The notes beneath the pieces are model-generated. The model made no database searches and was not told the origin of the DNA. It saw nothing but the letters and a program-made list of their open reading frames with translations. From Taxillus chinensis (Eukaryota > Streptophyta > Magnoliopsida > Santalales > Loranthaceae), in contig CM042091.1 of the NCBI GenBank assembly GCA_023512835.1, positions 20,787,506 to 20,851,505 of the forward strand: 64,000 nt of DNA. The letters are read 5' to 3'. Every line of letters begins with the position of its first letter. The first letter of the stretch is position 1. Positions 21,693-32,252 of this stretch are shown in pieces. The translations under genes were made by a program, and so were the position numbers.

Positions 21693-22237
21693 TGATATTC
21701 TCAAGATCCAAGCAAGATCGTTTGAGTATGCATGTGTGTATGCAGAGAGGTGGGTGAATCTGTATACTTAAAACTATTTCCTATAGTTTTAGAGTAGTAT
21801 ACTTTTCAGAGGTATTCTACAGATGTGGTTCTTGTTTGGGTGGTGTTTTAGTGTCTCATGCAATATCAATTAATAACAGGAATCTATGGGAAGTAAAAGA
21901 CAAAAACACACAATTTACGTGGTTCGATCAATGTGATCTACTCCACGGTGGTGCGGGTGTACATACACCAAGTCCAATCCACTATATGTTTTCAATATAA
22001 TAGGGTCTAGCTCTTGTTACAATAGGATCAACTCTCTTGTCTTTCAAATGCAAATATGAAAGATATATTACTCCAGTACTCATTGACTGTGATCAACTAT
22101 CTACCGCAATCTACTCTTGCGTATTCAACTACTTGCACTGTTTGACCTTCAATCACTCCTTTGCCAAACTCACTATCTTTTCATTGAATGTATGAGGAAC
22201 GAAGACAGATTAACTCACTGTTATGTTGATTACAATC

Positions 22238-22286
<49 letters not shown>

Positions 22287-22906
22287 TGTGTGTGTGTGTG
22301 TATTCTTTACGAACTACTCTGCGTCTCTTTTGTATCACTCTAGATACCTTTCTTGTATTCTATAATATTCTGACGCTTGCTTGAAGTATGGCATCTTCCT
22401 TGCTTTTATAAAACGGCCGTAGTAAGAAACCCTTTTGCTAGGGTTAAGCATGTTCAACCTTCTGATCTCCATCATTGAAACATGTTAATACTGGCCTCAA
22501 ATGATGTCCACGTGTTTTCCAGTACTTAGCATGCTCAAAGGCGTTGTCCGAGAGATAACTTACTAAAACGGAGGCCTTCAGTGCGTTTCTCTCCTTCGAC
22601 TAGCCATAACCTCGAAGATGTATGCCTCGTAGCTTTGCTGATACTTCTTTAGGTACACATGCTGTGACCTCCGAGTCTACCTTCAAATCTTTGAATTAAT
22701 CTTCTATTCTTCAGCTCTTTGGCTTCGAATCTAGGTTAGAACCATTGATCAAATGACTTTTCACTCTACGAGTCTTCTAGCTTTGAGCCAGTGACAGCTA
22801 CGTTCTACCTTGGCTAATCATCAGTTTACATCAACGGGTCTCTATTCTAGGCAATGGGTATTCTAATCTTCAACCCTGCATGCTTCGACCCTGCGGGCTT
22901 CGATTC
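21693..22906 (-). mobile_element. Copia 5' LTR, part 1 (split by Gypsy element)
   Basis: This is the 3' part of a minus-strand LTR that begins TGATATTCTC on the plus strand. It is interrupted at 22906 by the Athila-like element and resumes at 36240. Joined length is about 1.62 kb, matching the 1.60-kb LTR at 57342. It carries a CT/GT microsatellite and the start of a GAGTC/TTCGA array from about 22590. Confidence 0.88.
22239..22300. repeat. (CT)n(GT)n compound microsatellite
   Basis: About 22 CT units pass directly into about 9 GT units, within the Copia LTR. Confidence 0.97.
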
Positions 22907-23810
22907 TGACGAACGGGTATTTCGTGAGCGAAACCCAAGTGAGGGTTAAGCTACTGTCGTTTAAATCCCTTCTCAAAATATTAATTCCCTTAACTAATGC
23001 TAAATAGAATAGCAACAAGAAAGGGGTCGATCCCACAGAGATTACCAAGTTATCTAGCTTTAAGTCAAATCACCAAATTAATCTTGCTTAAAACAATGTC
23101 TTGGCAAAAACGAATTCTTTTTATAACTAAAGATCTAATTTTTATTTGGTTTTCTGAATAAAAAAAGAAAGCAAATTGATTTTAGGATTAAGATGCAAGG
23201 ATTAAAGGCATCTAGGGTCACAATTTCACCTCCCTATGTTATCTCTACTGGTTCATGGTATTAGGGTTGTCTGATTGAAAACATGCTAAACATAAGCAAG
23301 GACAACAAATGGTCATTGAGGTCCTTTTAAGAGTTGTATGCCAGAATGGTCATCTAAACACACAAACATGCAAAGCCAATAAATCATACTTGCAAAAGGA
23401 TAATGATCACACCAATTACAAATAAGTTATGAATCTCAATCCGCCCCAGACTAGGGCTAAGAATACCAAGGTGTACATCCAAAGATAGAACTTAAGAACA
23501 GATTCATAAAACATGCAAAATTTCAATCATCCAAACCCAATATTCATAAACACAGCAAAGCAACAAGGGGGCTACATTGCTCCCCTAAATTATAAGAACT
23601 ACTCATGCATGATTACAAGCAAAACCATAGCAGTAAAGCTAAACATCTTCTTCTAATCCACGCGCGCAACAAGGCTTCAAATCCAGGCTCCAAAATCCGC
23701 GACGGCTGCTCTCCTAGGTCAAGGAGCAACCTCCAAATCGTGAAGCCTCTCTCTCTCTCTAAAAACGTGTAGGGGGGGGTCTAGGATCTCTAGCAGGGGG
23801 CGTGGAGGCT

Positions 23811-23882
23811 TTATTTATAGAGGTGGGATGGGCTTTGAGGTGTGTACCCTAGCCCATCTATCAAAACGACGTAGTTTTGATA
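23811..23882 (-). promoter_or_regulatory. LTR promoter: ACGT palindrome plus TATA (3' LTR)
   Basis: On the minus strand the palindrome at 23859-23882 (TATCAAAAC, core TACGTC, GTTTTGATA) precedes CTATAAATAA at 23811-23820 by about 40 bp. It lies downstream of the palindromic cassettes, the same order as in the LTRs at 43081 and 55480. The 5' LTR carries the equivalents at 35690-35713 and 35642-35651. Confidence 0.75.
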
Positions 23883-23980
23883 ACTTTAAAATCTCTATCT
23901 TCCATCCACAATTTGGACATGGGCCTTCAGTAACAAATGATCAGCATAAAAAAATGATAGGATCAGTCCAAAAATATCTC

Positions 23981-24203
23981 TGCACGTGAATTTGCACGTG
24001 ATATGGTGAATTCACGTACAGCTCTAAATCAGCTCAAACTTCTACCCAAGCTTCCTTGCATCCTGTAGAGGCCTGAGAAGCAAAAATACGCTTGCACGTG
24101 AAATGGGTGAATTCACGTGCAACTCCAAATGCTCTGAAACTTCTGTGCTAAGTAGAGGACATCATTCTAAGCAACTTTGGTTCTTGCACGCCAATTGTTT
24201 GAG
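23981..24203. repeat. Palindromic cassettes in 3' LTR U3
   Basis: Module 1 at 23981-24020: arms TGCACGTGAATT and AATTCACGTACA around a spacer holding another CACGTG. Module 2 at 24092-24122: arms TTGCACGTGAA and TTCACGTGCAA. A half-site, TTGCACGCCAATTG, follows at 24185. Spacing is 111 and 93 bp. The spacer text (CAAATGCTCTGAAACTTCT and GAGGACATCATTC) recurs in Copia LTR 57342. Confidence 0.88.
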
Positions 24204-24390
24204 GCCTTCTACTATGTCAAAAGTGAGCTCCAAAATCTGCCAAAACAGCTTAAAAATGCATGTATTTGCAAATAGCATCTTCCTAGGGGTTCGAGCAAAT
24301 ATATATGATATATGAAGCAATAAGGCTCTAATCATGCTCTTAAACATCCTAAATAAACACTAGAATAATGGCATAAAATGCACGTTATCA

Positions 24391-25912
24391 AATACACCAC
24401 ACTTGAACCATTGCTTGTCCTCAAGCAAAAACATACAAGCATGCAAAAATAAAATAAACACGCAGTCAAACGGAAGAAAAATAAAATAACAATCAAGGAG
24501 AATCATAGTTTCCTAAGCATGCAACTCTATCATGATGAAATGGGAATTTAAGCATCAAAATGAGTCATAGCTTAGTTCATTCATGTCCATATCCCTAGTC
24601 CAACAACCATGTAATATCACCACTTAAATTTCAGATATGAGCAAGCAATCCATGATAAAATAGCACCTAGTTTCCCTTTAAGTTCTTACCAAGGATAAGC
24701 AGCCTCACTCAAATATAATAATTCTCAAGCCCAATACCTATCAATGAACAATAGATGGAAAACTCTATCTCTACACTTGCCATCAGCTATTGATTAAGTA
24801 CTTGCCAAGCAATCATGAGAGTTCCCTATTGTGCTCATCAAAGAAAACACAATTCTACTTTATTTGAACTCACACGCTAGTCTAAACTCAATAAACTCAC
24901 ACTCTATTCTAATAACTGATAAAACAAGACATGAGCCAAAAAATTGAGCTCAACATTCTTAAAACAAAACACAATTCAGCCAATGTGGCTTCACAACTAA
25001 ATAATCACACATAAGCATCAAGCCAGTGTGGCTTTTATTCTGAATCTTTTTTTTTTAGTAATAACCTTACAAGGTTGCATTTTATGCTCTCCCTTGATGG
25101 TTTATTCACTCTTTTTTTTTACTCACATAACACATAAATAAGACTGATTTTTCTAATGCATACCCCTTGCCATTTTGCTACATAAGGAGAGATAGAAATT
25201 CATTGATGTCTCACATCCCATTTTCCAATTAAGTGATGGCTTTTTCACATTCTATATCACAGCCTTTTATATTTACAACACAACAAACAAAAATTAGGAT
25301 ACATAGGAAGTCAAAGTGACTTAAAGGTCTTGCACCCTAACGACACACCAAACACTGAGCACTAATAAGTAATCACATGCTTACTTGACTCCTACCATTA
25401 AATAATTATTACCCATACCCTAAAATGGCACTCAAAGGCTAAAAGAAGCTGTTCTCATTTTTCATTTCTTTTTCACTCAACTTTAAGGGTTACTTAGGTC
25501 TATCATAACATTTCATGCTCAGCTAATATTCAAAACTCAGCTCCAAAAACATGGTGATATCATTCAAAAGATAAAGACATGATCAAACTAATTCAGAGCA
25601 CATTTTAACTACTTAAAAACCCTTATCACAACATGATACTATGTGGCATAAAAAAATAAATTTTAAGCCAAAATTGCATACTTAATATCCATGCCTCCAC
25701 ATGCAAATCACTCAAGCAAACAACTCAAACAATCATGCAACTAAAAGTAGTTTTTTTTAAATAAATGACTAACAAACTATCTAAGATAAAATTATAAATA
25801 AAACATGCAATCACAACATAAAAGATAAGCAAGTGGCTCAAGTCACTCCCCATACACCACACTTAAAATATGCTATGTCCTCATGGCATAAAATAGGGAG
25901 TAGGAAAAACAC
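24391..25912 (-). other. 3' non-coding spacer of Athila-like element
   Basis: This 1.5-kb AT-rich stretch lies between the ORF3 stop and the 3' LTR. The minus strand reads AAGTGTGGTGTATT just before the LTR, a weak polypurine tract. The part next to the LTR recurs at 54846-55479. No gene is seen. Confidence 0.7.
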
Positions 25913-28270
25913 TTACCTCTCAGTTGGCAAGCTGTAGTAGTAGATAACATTAGCCACCATTTGACGTGCACGCGTAACAAAATCAACCGACGTCTCGCCG
26001 CGCACTTCCCATGTTTCCTTCCCTTGCAGAATAGCCATCATATAGTAGCAAACAAAAATCCCACAACTGAATTGGTCAGGCTGCTGAGGGATTTCCATTT
26101 CGTTGAGGTGAATAAGAGGGAGCTTATCCTGCAACAATCCTTCTTTTTTCATCGCATCCTTGATTCTTTTTATGAGCCCATGAACAAGCCGTCTCTTTCT
26201 TCTAGTAAACCCTTCGCCTTGGCTTGGATCATAAAGCACCGCATGCCCTGCACTCAAATCCACACGCACCAAGACATAGTGACGATCAATGTGCACAAGG
26301 ATCAACACCTCGTGCATACCATGCCAAGGACGGTGCCCTTCATTCTGACCATTTATACGCTGGCGCCACACATTTTCAGTCAAAGGTTGCTCATAAAGCT
26401 CGCACAGCATAATAGAGGTATACTGGGACAATGGGTAATTATGAGGCTCAGCCTCCACAACAAAACGCATAGTCTTGCAAAATAAGTCCACCTCATCTGA
26501 GTATAGATATTCATTGCCTAAAATCCTTTGAAGGACAAACGAGGTGAAGAGGTCCATGTCCCTTGCAAAGCGAGCCCTTAGCATCTGAGAGTTAATGAAG
26601 TCTTCAAATGCTGCTTGACTTTCAGCAGATGATAAGGCTGGATTAATTATTAAATGGATAGGAGGGCCAAGAAGGTCTTCAGGTTCAGCAGGCATGTATG
26701 TACCCCAAGAGACAGGATGTATAACAGGCACAAGAGCCTGAGAATATGCAGGATCAGTAAAAGGCTGGAAGGGGGAATACCCTTCGGCTGGCTTTGTCTC
26801 CTCTTGAGGCTGAAAGGGTGAATACCCTGTTGCTGGCTCTGCCTCCTCTGGGTGATAGTAGGATGGCCTAGCTGAAGATTTTGGTTGAGGTGGATCCGCC
26901 TGGGCTGGATAAGAAACTTCAGGGGATGGAGAGGGTTCTTCATCAGATATCTCCACTATAGGAGAACGTTTTGATGCTTTCCTCTTGCTCAAGGCCTTCC
27001 AGATTTTGCCTAGGAGGCCTTTGACTTCTTTGTTGTCCTTCCTTAGGGCTTCCACCTTGCGTTGGGTTCTGGCATTTGCCTCCCTGAGCTGCTGTGTTTC
27101 TTGCCTCCAGGCTTCGGTAGATGCAGCAGGAGGAGTTTCTGGGGCTTCCCATGCTCTAGAAGATGCATGAGCAGCTACGTCTGGGGCCTCCCATGCTCTG
27201 GTTCTAGGTTGTGAAGTAGCTTGTTGATGTCCAGAGATGAGGGCCATTAATTCTTCAAATTGGGCACTAGTGATGTGCCCATTAGTGACTGCCCAATTGA
27301 TGACCTCCACTTCGCTCACCACCTGCCCACGAATGCCTTGAAAGAAATGGAAAATATCTTCTTTGTGTACATTGAACTGCATGTACATGGCAGTGAGTCT
27401 GTATAGAGTCTGCTTCCTTTGATCCAAATGAGGAGAGGTCTCCCTTGCAAAGTCAGTGGATCGCTCCACATGAACATTGTGCCTAGCGGGCTGTGATTGA
27501 GGAGGAACATTGGTTGCCCAATGACCTCTGGTACTGATCCCCAAACCCCCTTCAGCATGCAATACTCTTAAAACCCAGTGAGAAGGAAAAGTGATGTTAT
27601 CCATGGAGGAAAAATGCAAAGCAGGCATGCTTTGAAATATCAAACACAAAAATCTGCCATTTATCTGCTTTGATGAGTTTTTCTTCCACCATTTAAAAAT
27701 GGTAGTGGCCCAATCCACATTTAGCATATGATCAATGCTATACATCAACTCCAGGTGTGGCTTAGGCACACTATCTATCCCACTGGTCTGAATCAATAAG
27801 CATTTCCCTACTAGGTAGGCTAGGCATCTAAATTTTCCAACAAAATCATTCTTGGTATATTGCCTTCGACTTTGAAATTTTCTAGCATAGTTGCATGCAG
27901 TACCAAATTCTCCTAGGCTTAGCTGATGAAAGCTATCACTGGGTGTAGGGAGGTTAAAGCAATGTCTAATAATTTCAAGGGTAATTCTTACATAAACCCC
28001 TTTCACAACCTCTATTAGTTCATCCTCACTCACAGAGACAGATGCATAAAATTCTTGTAGGGTAGAGTAGGAAATAGCTGGCTGGGCAGATACTAACCTT
28101 TGTAAGCCCGAATTTTGAATTTGAAGAGCCACCTCTCTAGCCCAGCCCAGCTCTGAAGCCTCCAAAGCCTGCATATCAAGAGCATGCCCCAAGAGTATCT
28201 CCTCCTCAGGTTGGCTATCAGCACTAGGTGAGTGCACCTCCTCCTGGCCAGTCCTCCTTGTGCGCACCAT
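25913..28270 (-). CDS. ORF3: plant-transposon domain + Ulp1-like protease
   Basis: An intact 785-residue ORF. I choose ATG 28270 (MVRTRRTGQ, context AAGATGG); an upstream in-frame ATG would add 18 hydrophobic residues. Residues ~70-245 resemble the putative plant transposon protein/DUF1985-type region. Residues ~385-425 are a coiled coil, followed by basic SKRKASKR (428-435) and IVEISDEE (438-445), which fits a SUMO-interaction motif. A Pro-rich linker repeats GYSPFQP twice. Residues ~560-785 fit a C48 (Ulp1) peptidase: RHYVLVRVDL (His664), VLYDP (Asp681), Gln730 and SCG (Cys736), with Q to C six residues apart as in Ulp1. It sits in the envelope position, downstream of pol, with its own TATA box. 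Predicted role is a nuclear SUMO/ubiquitin-like peptidase; the substrate is unknown. ORF3-C (5356-12966) has the same architecture. Confidence 0.82.
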   Translation of the reverse strand: MVRTRRTGQEEVHSPSADSQPEEEILLGHALDMQALEASELGWAREVALQIQNSGLQRLVSAQPAISYSTLQEFYASVSVSEDELIEVVKGVYVRITLEIIRHCFNLPTPSDSFHQLSLGEFGTACNYARKFQSRRQYTKNDFVGKFRCLAYLVGKCLLIQTSGIDSVPKPHLELMYSIDHMLNVDWATTIFKWWKKNSSKQINGRFLCLIFQSMPALHFSSMDNITFPSHWVLRVLHAEGGLGISTRGHWATNVPPQSQPARHNVHVERSTDFARETSPHLDQRKQTLYRLTAMYMQFNVHKEDIFHFFQGIRGQVVSEVEVINWAVTNGHITSAQFEELMALISGHQQATSQPRTRAWEAPDVAAHASSRAWEAPETPPAASTEAWRQETQQLREANARTQRKVEALRKDNKEVKGLLGKIWKALSKRKASKRSPIVEISDEEPSPSPEVSYPAQADPPQPKSSARPSYYHPEEAEPATGYSPFQPQEETKPAEGYSPFQPFTDPAYSQALVPVIHPVSWGTYMPAEPEDLLGPPIHLIINPALSSAESQAAFEDFINSQMLRARFARDMDLFTSFVLQRILGNEYLYSDEVDLFCKTMRFVVEAEPHNYPLSQYTSIMLCELYEQPLTENVWRQRINGQNEGHRPWHGMHEVLILVHIDRHYVLVRVDLSAGHAVLYDPSQGEGFTRRKRRLVHGLIKRIKDAMKKEGLLQDKLPLIHLNEMEIPQQPDQFSCGIFVCYYMMAILQGKETWEVRGETSVDFVTRARQMVANVIYYYSLPTER

Positions 28271-28395
28271 CTTTGGAATGAGAATAAAGAGCAAAGAGCA
28301 GAAAACTGAAGAGCAAGAGAGCAAAAGAGCAGAGTTTCTCTAATACTCAGATCTGGAGTGATTTTGGTGTGGAAGCCCTTTGAAGATGGCCTCTC

Positions 28396-28403
28396 TTTAT
28401 ATA
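28396..28403 (-). promoter_or_regulatory. TATA box of ORF3
   Basis: The minus strand has TATATAAA within CTATATAAAGAGAG, 126 nt upstream of the ORF3 ATG. Palindromic cassettes like those of the LTR U3 lie just upstream (28484-28852). An internal promoter separate from the LTR is inferred. Confidence 0.68.
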
Positions 28404-28483
28404 GCGTGCAGAAGAAAAGATGCTCCAATTGGCGTGATACACGTGCCCCTTAATTTTCAGAGTGTTCTCACTAAAATAGCCCT

Positions 28484-28852
28484 TGCACGTGAATTGGTTG
28501 AACTGGCGTGCAGGTCAGAATCGTCCCAAACTTTGGTGATGGGTCCCCCTTGAGCTGGCAAGCAATAGTCCCTTCTGCACGTGAATTGTTTGAAGCTTCT
28601 AGGAGGGCTAAAATCGGTATTTTGCATTTTTGAGCCTCCATATGACAGCTAGCAATTCGCGTGCAAGAGTAAACGTGATTCACATGGTCTTCATCTACCA
28701 TTCCAGAAAGTTACAGCTCAAAAGGAGATGCACGTGAATTGGGCAATTCACGTGCAAATTCACGTTCAGACCCAAACTGGCCCAAATTTCTCCACTTAGT
28801 TGCTTGTGCATTATGGACCATCTTTAAGTCTTGCACGTAAATTGTTTGAGCC
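28484..28852. repeat. Cluster of palindromic cassettes before ORF3
   Basis: Perfect palindrome at 28729-28756 (TGCACGTGAATTG, GG, CAATTCACGTGCA). Imperfect one at 28484-28512, whose right arm is the GGCGTGCA variant. Half-sites lie near 28577 (CTGCACGTGAATTG), 28655 (CAATTCGCGTGCA) and 28830 (TTGCACGTAAATTG). Spacing is roughly 74-104 bp. These are the same words as in the LTR U3. Confidence 0.85.
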
Positions 28853-29126
28853 CATATTCAAGCACTTTTGGGCTTCACTTGCTCCTTGCTCCTTGACTTT
28901 GACTTTAAAAATAATTTCACAAGTTCAGGACCCAATAATTTGCTCATCCTGCAAATGGTTAGTTAAGAAAGAAGCAAAGTCTCCTGCACAATGGTTAGCT
29001 TGCAAACAAATTTATTGAATAAAATAAATAAAAGAAAATAACTTAAAATAAAACATAGCAATAAACATTGGGTTGCCTCCCAACCAGCACTTTATTTAAA
29101 GTCTGTAGCTAGACTTTCAGTTATGA

Positions 29127-30332
29127 TCATGCAATGGTGAAAGAGAGGGAATCAACTATCTCCCTCTGAGTTGAATCAAAGTATGGTTTTAGTCTGTTGC
29201 CATTCACCCAAAATTTCTTGCCATCTACAGCTTGGAGCTCAAAGCTCCCATATGGCTTCTTATCAACTATCACAAAAGGTCTCATCCACTTGGACCTTAA
29301 TTTTCCAGGAAATAACCTCAACCTTGTGTTAAATAGAAGAACTTTCTGCCCTAAGGTTAAAGGTTCATTGTTGAGTTGCCTATCATGCCATTTCTTAGTT
29401 CTTTCTTGGTAAAATTTAGCACTATCATAAGCATCCAGCCTAAGCTCATCTAACTCAATTAATTGAGTAATCCTAAGCTCCTTGATCTCTTGTGGGTTAA
29501 AATTTAACTTCTTCAAGGCCCAATGAGCCTTGTGTTCTAGTTCCACAGGCAAGTGACATGCCTTACCATATAGAATACGGTAAGGTGACATCCCAATGGG
29601 AGTTTTGTAAGCTGTCCTATATGTCCATAAGGCTTCATCAAGCCTTTGAGACCAATCTTTCCTATTGGCTCCAACAGTTTTCTCTAAAATGACCTTAATC
29701 TCTCTGTTGGACACTTCTGCTTGTCCATTAGCTTGCGGGTGGTAAGCTAAAGACTTCCTATGAGTGACACCATACTTGTTCAATAATTTGTCAAACAATT
29801 TGTTGCAGAAATGACTACCCTCATCACTGATTATAGCCCTTGGTGTCCCAAAACGGCTAAAGATGTTTCTAGTAAGGAAGTGAGTCACAACCCTAGCATC
29901 ATTCACTCTAGTAGGAATAGCTTCTACCCACTTAGACACATAATCCACAGCAAGCAAAATGTATGAATACCCATCAGAATTGGGGAATGACCCCATGAAG
30001 CCAATGCCCCAAATGTCAAAAATTTCAACTGGAAGGATTCCAGTTAAGGGCATCTCATTTTTCCTAGACAGACCACCTACCCTTTGACATCTATCACACT
30101 TTTTGATGTAGACATAGGTGTCTTTCACCATGTAAGGCCAATAAAAGCCACATTGCATGATTTTAGCCACAGTTCTTTGCACCCCAAAGTGGCCCCCATA
30201 ATGTGATGCATGACAATGATGTATTATGTCATCTACCTCCTCCTCAAGGACACACTTTCTAATGATTTGGTCTGGACACCTCCTATAAAGAATTGGGTCT
30301 TCCCAAATGAATTTCTTAGCATCCACTAACAA
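29127..30332 (-). CDS. Gypsy integrase, catalytic Asp lost
   Basis: A 401-residue open frame. An HHCC zinc-binding region is followed by the DDE core and a C-terminal domain. His residues are in [13 protein letters not shown] and Cys residues in KKCDRCQ. The first catalytic block reads IWGIGFMGS where the family has WGID; the Asp is Gly (GGC). The second Asp (IISDEGSHF) and the Glu ([10 protein letters not shown]) are present. Integrase inserts the cDNA; this copy should be inactive. It ends 723 bp before the ORF3 TATA box. A continuous gag-pol polyprotein is no longer possible because of upstream breaks. Confidence 0.93.
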   Translation of the reverse strand: MLVDAKKFIWEDPILYRRCPDQIIRKCVLEEEVDDIIHHCHASHYGGHFGVQRTVAKIMQCGFYWPYMVKDTYVYIKKCDRCQRVGGLSRKNEMPLTGILPVEIFDIWGIGFMGSFPNSDGYSYILLAVDYVSKWVEAIPTRVNDARVVTHFLTRNIFSRFGTPRAIISDEGSHFCNKLFDKLLNKYGVTHRKSLAYHPQANGQAEVSNREIKVILEKTVGANRKDWSQRLDEALWTYRTAYKTPIGMSPYRILYGKACHLPVELEHKAHWALKKLNFNPQEIKELRITQLIELDELRLDAYDSAKFYQERTKKWHDRQLNNEPLTLGQKVLLFNTRLRLFPGKLRSKWMRPFVIVDKKPYGSFELQAVDGKKFWVNGNRLKPYFDSTQREIVDSLSFTIA

Positions 30333-30868
30333 TTTCTTTCTCCTGGTGGTAGTCTAACCGCTTGGGTATGAACCCAGGTGGCTAAATAATTTGCTATGTC
30401 GGCAAACCAAGGAAGATGATGCACCTCAAACAACTTCTCATCAGGAAAGTCATCTACAATGGGTAGAGACTTAGGTGCATTCTCCACACGGGAGAGGTGA
30501 TCAGCCACGAATTTAGGGCTCCCTTTGTGTCTCTAATTTCAAGGTCAAATTCCTGTAAGAGGAGAACCCACCTAATCAAGCGTGGCTTAGCTTCTTTTTT
30601 TAGCAAAAAAAATATTTAAATGCGGGATGATCGGTATAAACAATGACTTCGGACCCAAAAATGTTGGGTCTAAACTTGTTGCGACCATAAACCACGGCTA
30701 GCAACTCTTTCTCGATGGTGGTATAGTTCTATTGAGCATCATCTAAGGTCTTACTAGCATAGTAAATGACCCTAAACACCTTTTCTCGCCTTTGTCCTAA
30801 GACTACCCCCACGAGATAATCACTCGCATCACACATTAGCTCAAAAGGCCGAGCCCAGTCGGGTGTGA
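30333..30868 (-). pseudogene. Gypsy RNase H, with stops
   Basis: Matches include CDASDYLVGVVLGQRR, YYASKTLDDAQ (followed by a stop), YTTIEKELLAVVY, VIVYTDH and VADHLSRVE. At least two further stops or frame changes lie in the 30500-30600 stretch. It lies between RT and integrase as expected for Gypsy pol. Confidence 0.85.
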
Positions 30869-32098
30869 CTATAACAGTGCGATGACTAACTTACCCTTGA
30901 GGATGTTGAAAGCTTCTAAGCAATCTGCATTAAACTCAAAGCTTGTGTCTTTTTCTAACAACCTACTCATGGGTTTTGCAATTTTTGAGAAGTCCTTAAT
31001 GAATCTCCTATAAAAGCCAGCATGGCCAAGGAAACTTCTCACTCCTTTTTCATTGGTTGGAGGTGGCAGAGTCTCAATAGTGGAGATTTTTGCCTTGTCT
31101 ACCTCCAAACCATGTGCAGACACCTTGTGCCCTAGAATTATCCCCTCAGTTACAATGAAATGGCATTTCTCCCAATTTAGGACTAGTTCCTTCTCCTCAC
31201 ATCTCTCTAAGACTACATCTAGATTTTTCAAGCACTGTTGGTAGGAGGAACCAAACACCGAAAAGTCATCCATGAAGACCTCCATGATCTCTTCAACCAA
31301 ACCCTGAAAAATGGTCATCATACACCTTTGAAAGGTGGAAGGGGCATTACAAAGCCCAAATGGCATTCTCCTAAATGCAAAAGTGCCAAAAGGGCACGTG
31401 AAGGTGGTTTTTTCTTGGTCCTCGGGCTTAACCATGATCTGATTATACCCGGAATAGCCATCTAAAAAGCAGTAGTGACTATAGCCAGCTAACCTATCCA
31501 ACATTTGGTCAACGAAAGGAAGAGGAAAATGATCCTTCCTAGTAGCCTTGTTCAGCTTTTTATAGTCAACACACACTCTCCACCCCGTCACAGTGCGAGA
31601 TGGGATCAATTCATTTTTCTTATTTTTAATCACGGTCATGCCCCCTTTCTTGGGCACAACATGCAATGGACTCACCCACTCACTATCGGAAATAGCATAA
31701 ATTATACCCGCATTTTTCCATTTTAAAATTTCTTTTCTAACAACTTCTTTCATGGCAGGGTTTAATCTTCTTTGTCTTTCAAAGGTGGGTTTAAAATCAT
31801 CATTCATCAAAATTTTATGCATGCAAATCCCTGGACTAATACCCCTAATGTCTTCAATGTTCCATCCTAGGGCCTTTTTGTGTTTCCTAAGGACTTCTAG
31901 CAATTGAGTACACTCCACATCATTCAAATTAGAAGCAACAATGACAGGGAATTGATTTGTAGAGTCTAGAAATTCGTACCTTAGGTGTCCAGGCAGCTCC
32001 TTCAGTTCTGGAGCTGGAGGCACGTCATCTTCTTTCTCCTCCTCGGCTTGCTCCAGAGAGTTTGTAGTTTGCTCATCTTCCTCAGTTGTCAAGTACAT
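30869..32098 (-). CDS. Gypsy reverse transcriptase
   Basis: A 409-residue open frame. It contains GWRVCVDYKKLN, the Asp-bearing block FLDGYSGYNQI, the FGLCNAPSTFQRCM block, the catalytic FMDDFSVFG and ILGHKVSAHGLEVD, all hallmarks of Athila/Tat-type Gypsy RT. All catalytic Asp residues are present. The frame is closed by a stop after LVIALL at the start of RNase H. It would copy element RNA into cDNA inside the particle. Confidence 0.95.
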   Translation of the reverse strand: MYLTTEEDEQTTNSLEQAEEEKEDDVPPAPELKELPGHLRYEFLDSTNQFPVIVASNLNDVECTQLLEVLRKHKKALGWNIEDIRGISPGICMHKILMNDDFKPTFERQRRLNPAMKEVVRKEILKWKNAGIIYAISDSEWVSPLHVVPKKGGMTVIKNKKNELIPSRTVTGWRVCVDYKKLNKATRKDHFPLPFVDQMLDRLAGYSHYCFLDGYSGYNQIMVKPEDQEKTTFTCPFGTFAFRRMPFGLCNAPSTFQRCMMTIFQGLVEEIMEVFMDDFSVFGSSYQQCLKNLDVVLERCEEKELVLNWEKCHFIVTEGIILGHKVSAHGLEVDKAKISTIETLPPPTNEKGVRSFLGHAGFYRRFIKDFSKIAKPMSRLLEKDTSFEFNADCLEAFNILKGKLVIALL

Positions 32099-32252
32099 CT
32101 CTTCATCTTGTTGAGCTTCTATAAGGTGAAGGGCTCCATTATTGGTGGTGGTAATTTCTTCGCCAAGTAGTCTTCCACCAATTCCTCAAGGTCTTCAACC
32201 CAAAGGCAGTCCTCCTCCTCCCGACCTTGCAAAGCCTTCCCCATGTGGAATA

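Larger units (their letters stand above)
22907..24390 (-). mobile_element. 3' LTR of Athila-like element
   Basis: The minus strand starts TGATAACGTGCATTTTATG and ends CCCGTTCGTCA (1484 bp). It pairs with 34739-36234 and lacks 13 bp next to the ACGT palindrome. Related LTRs are at 43081 and 55480. Confidence 0.95.

Noticed and set aside
25961..26485. 174-residue plus-strand ORF opposite ORF3
   Set aside because: Antisense shadow of the Ulp1-like domain.
28271..28324. Possible signal peptide (18 hydrophobic residues) upstream of ORF3 start
   Set aside because: The downstream ATG has a better context and starts a basic, nuclear-type N-terminus. The extra residues are absent from the related ORF3-C and look like translated leader.
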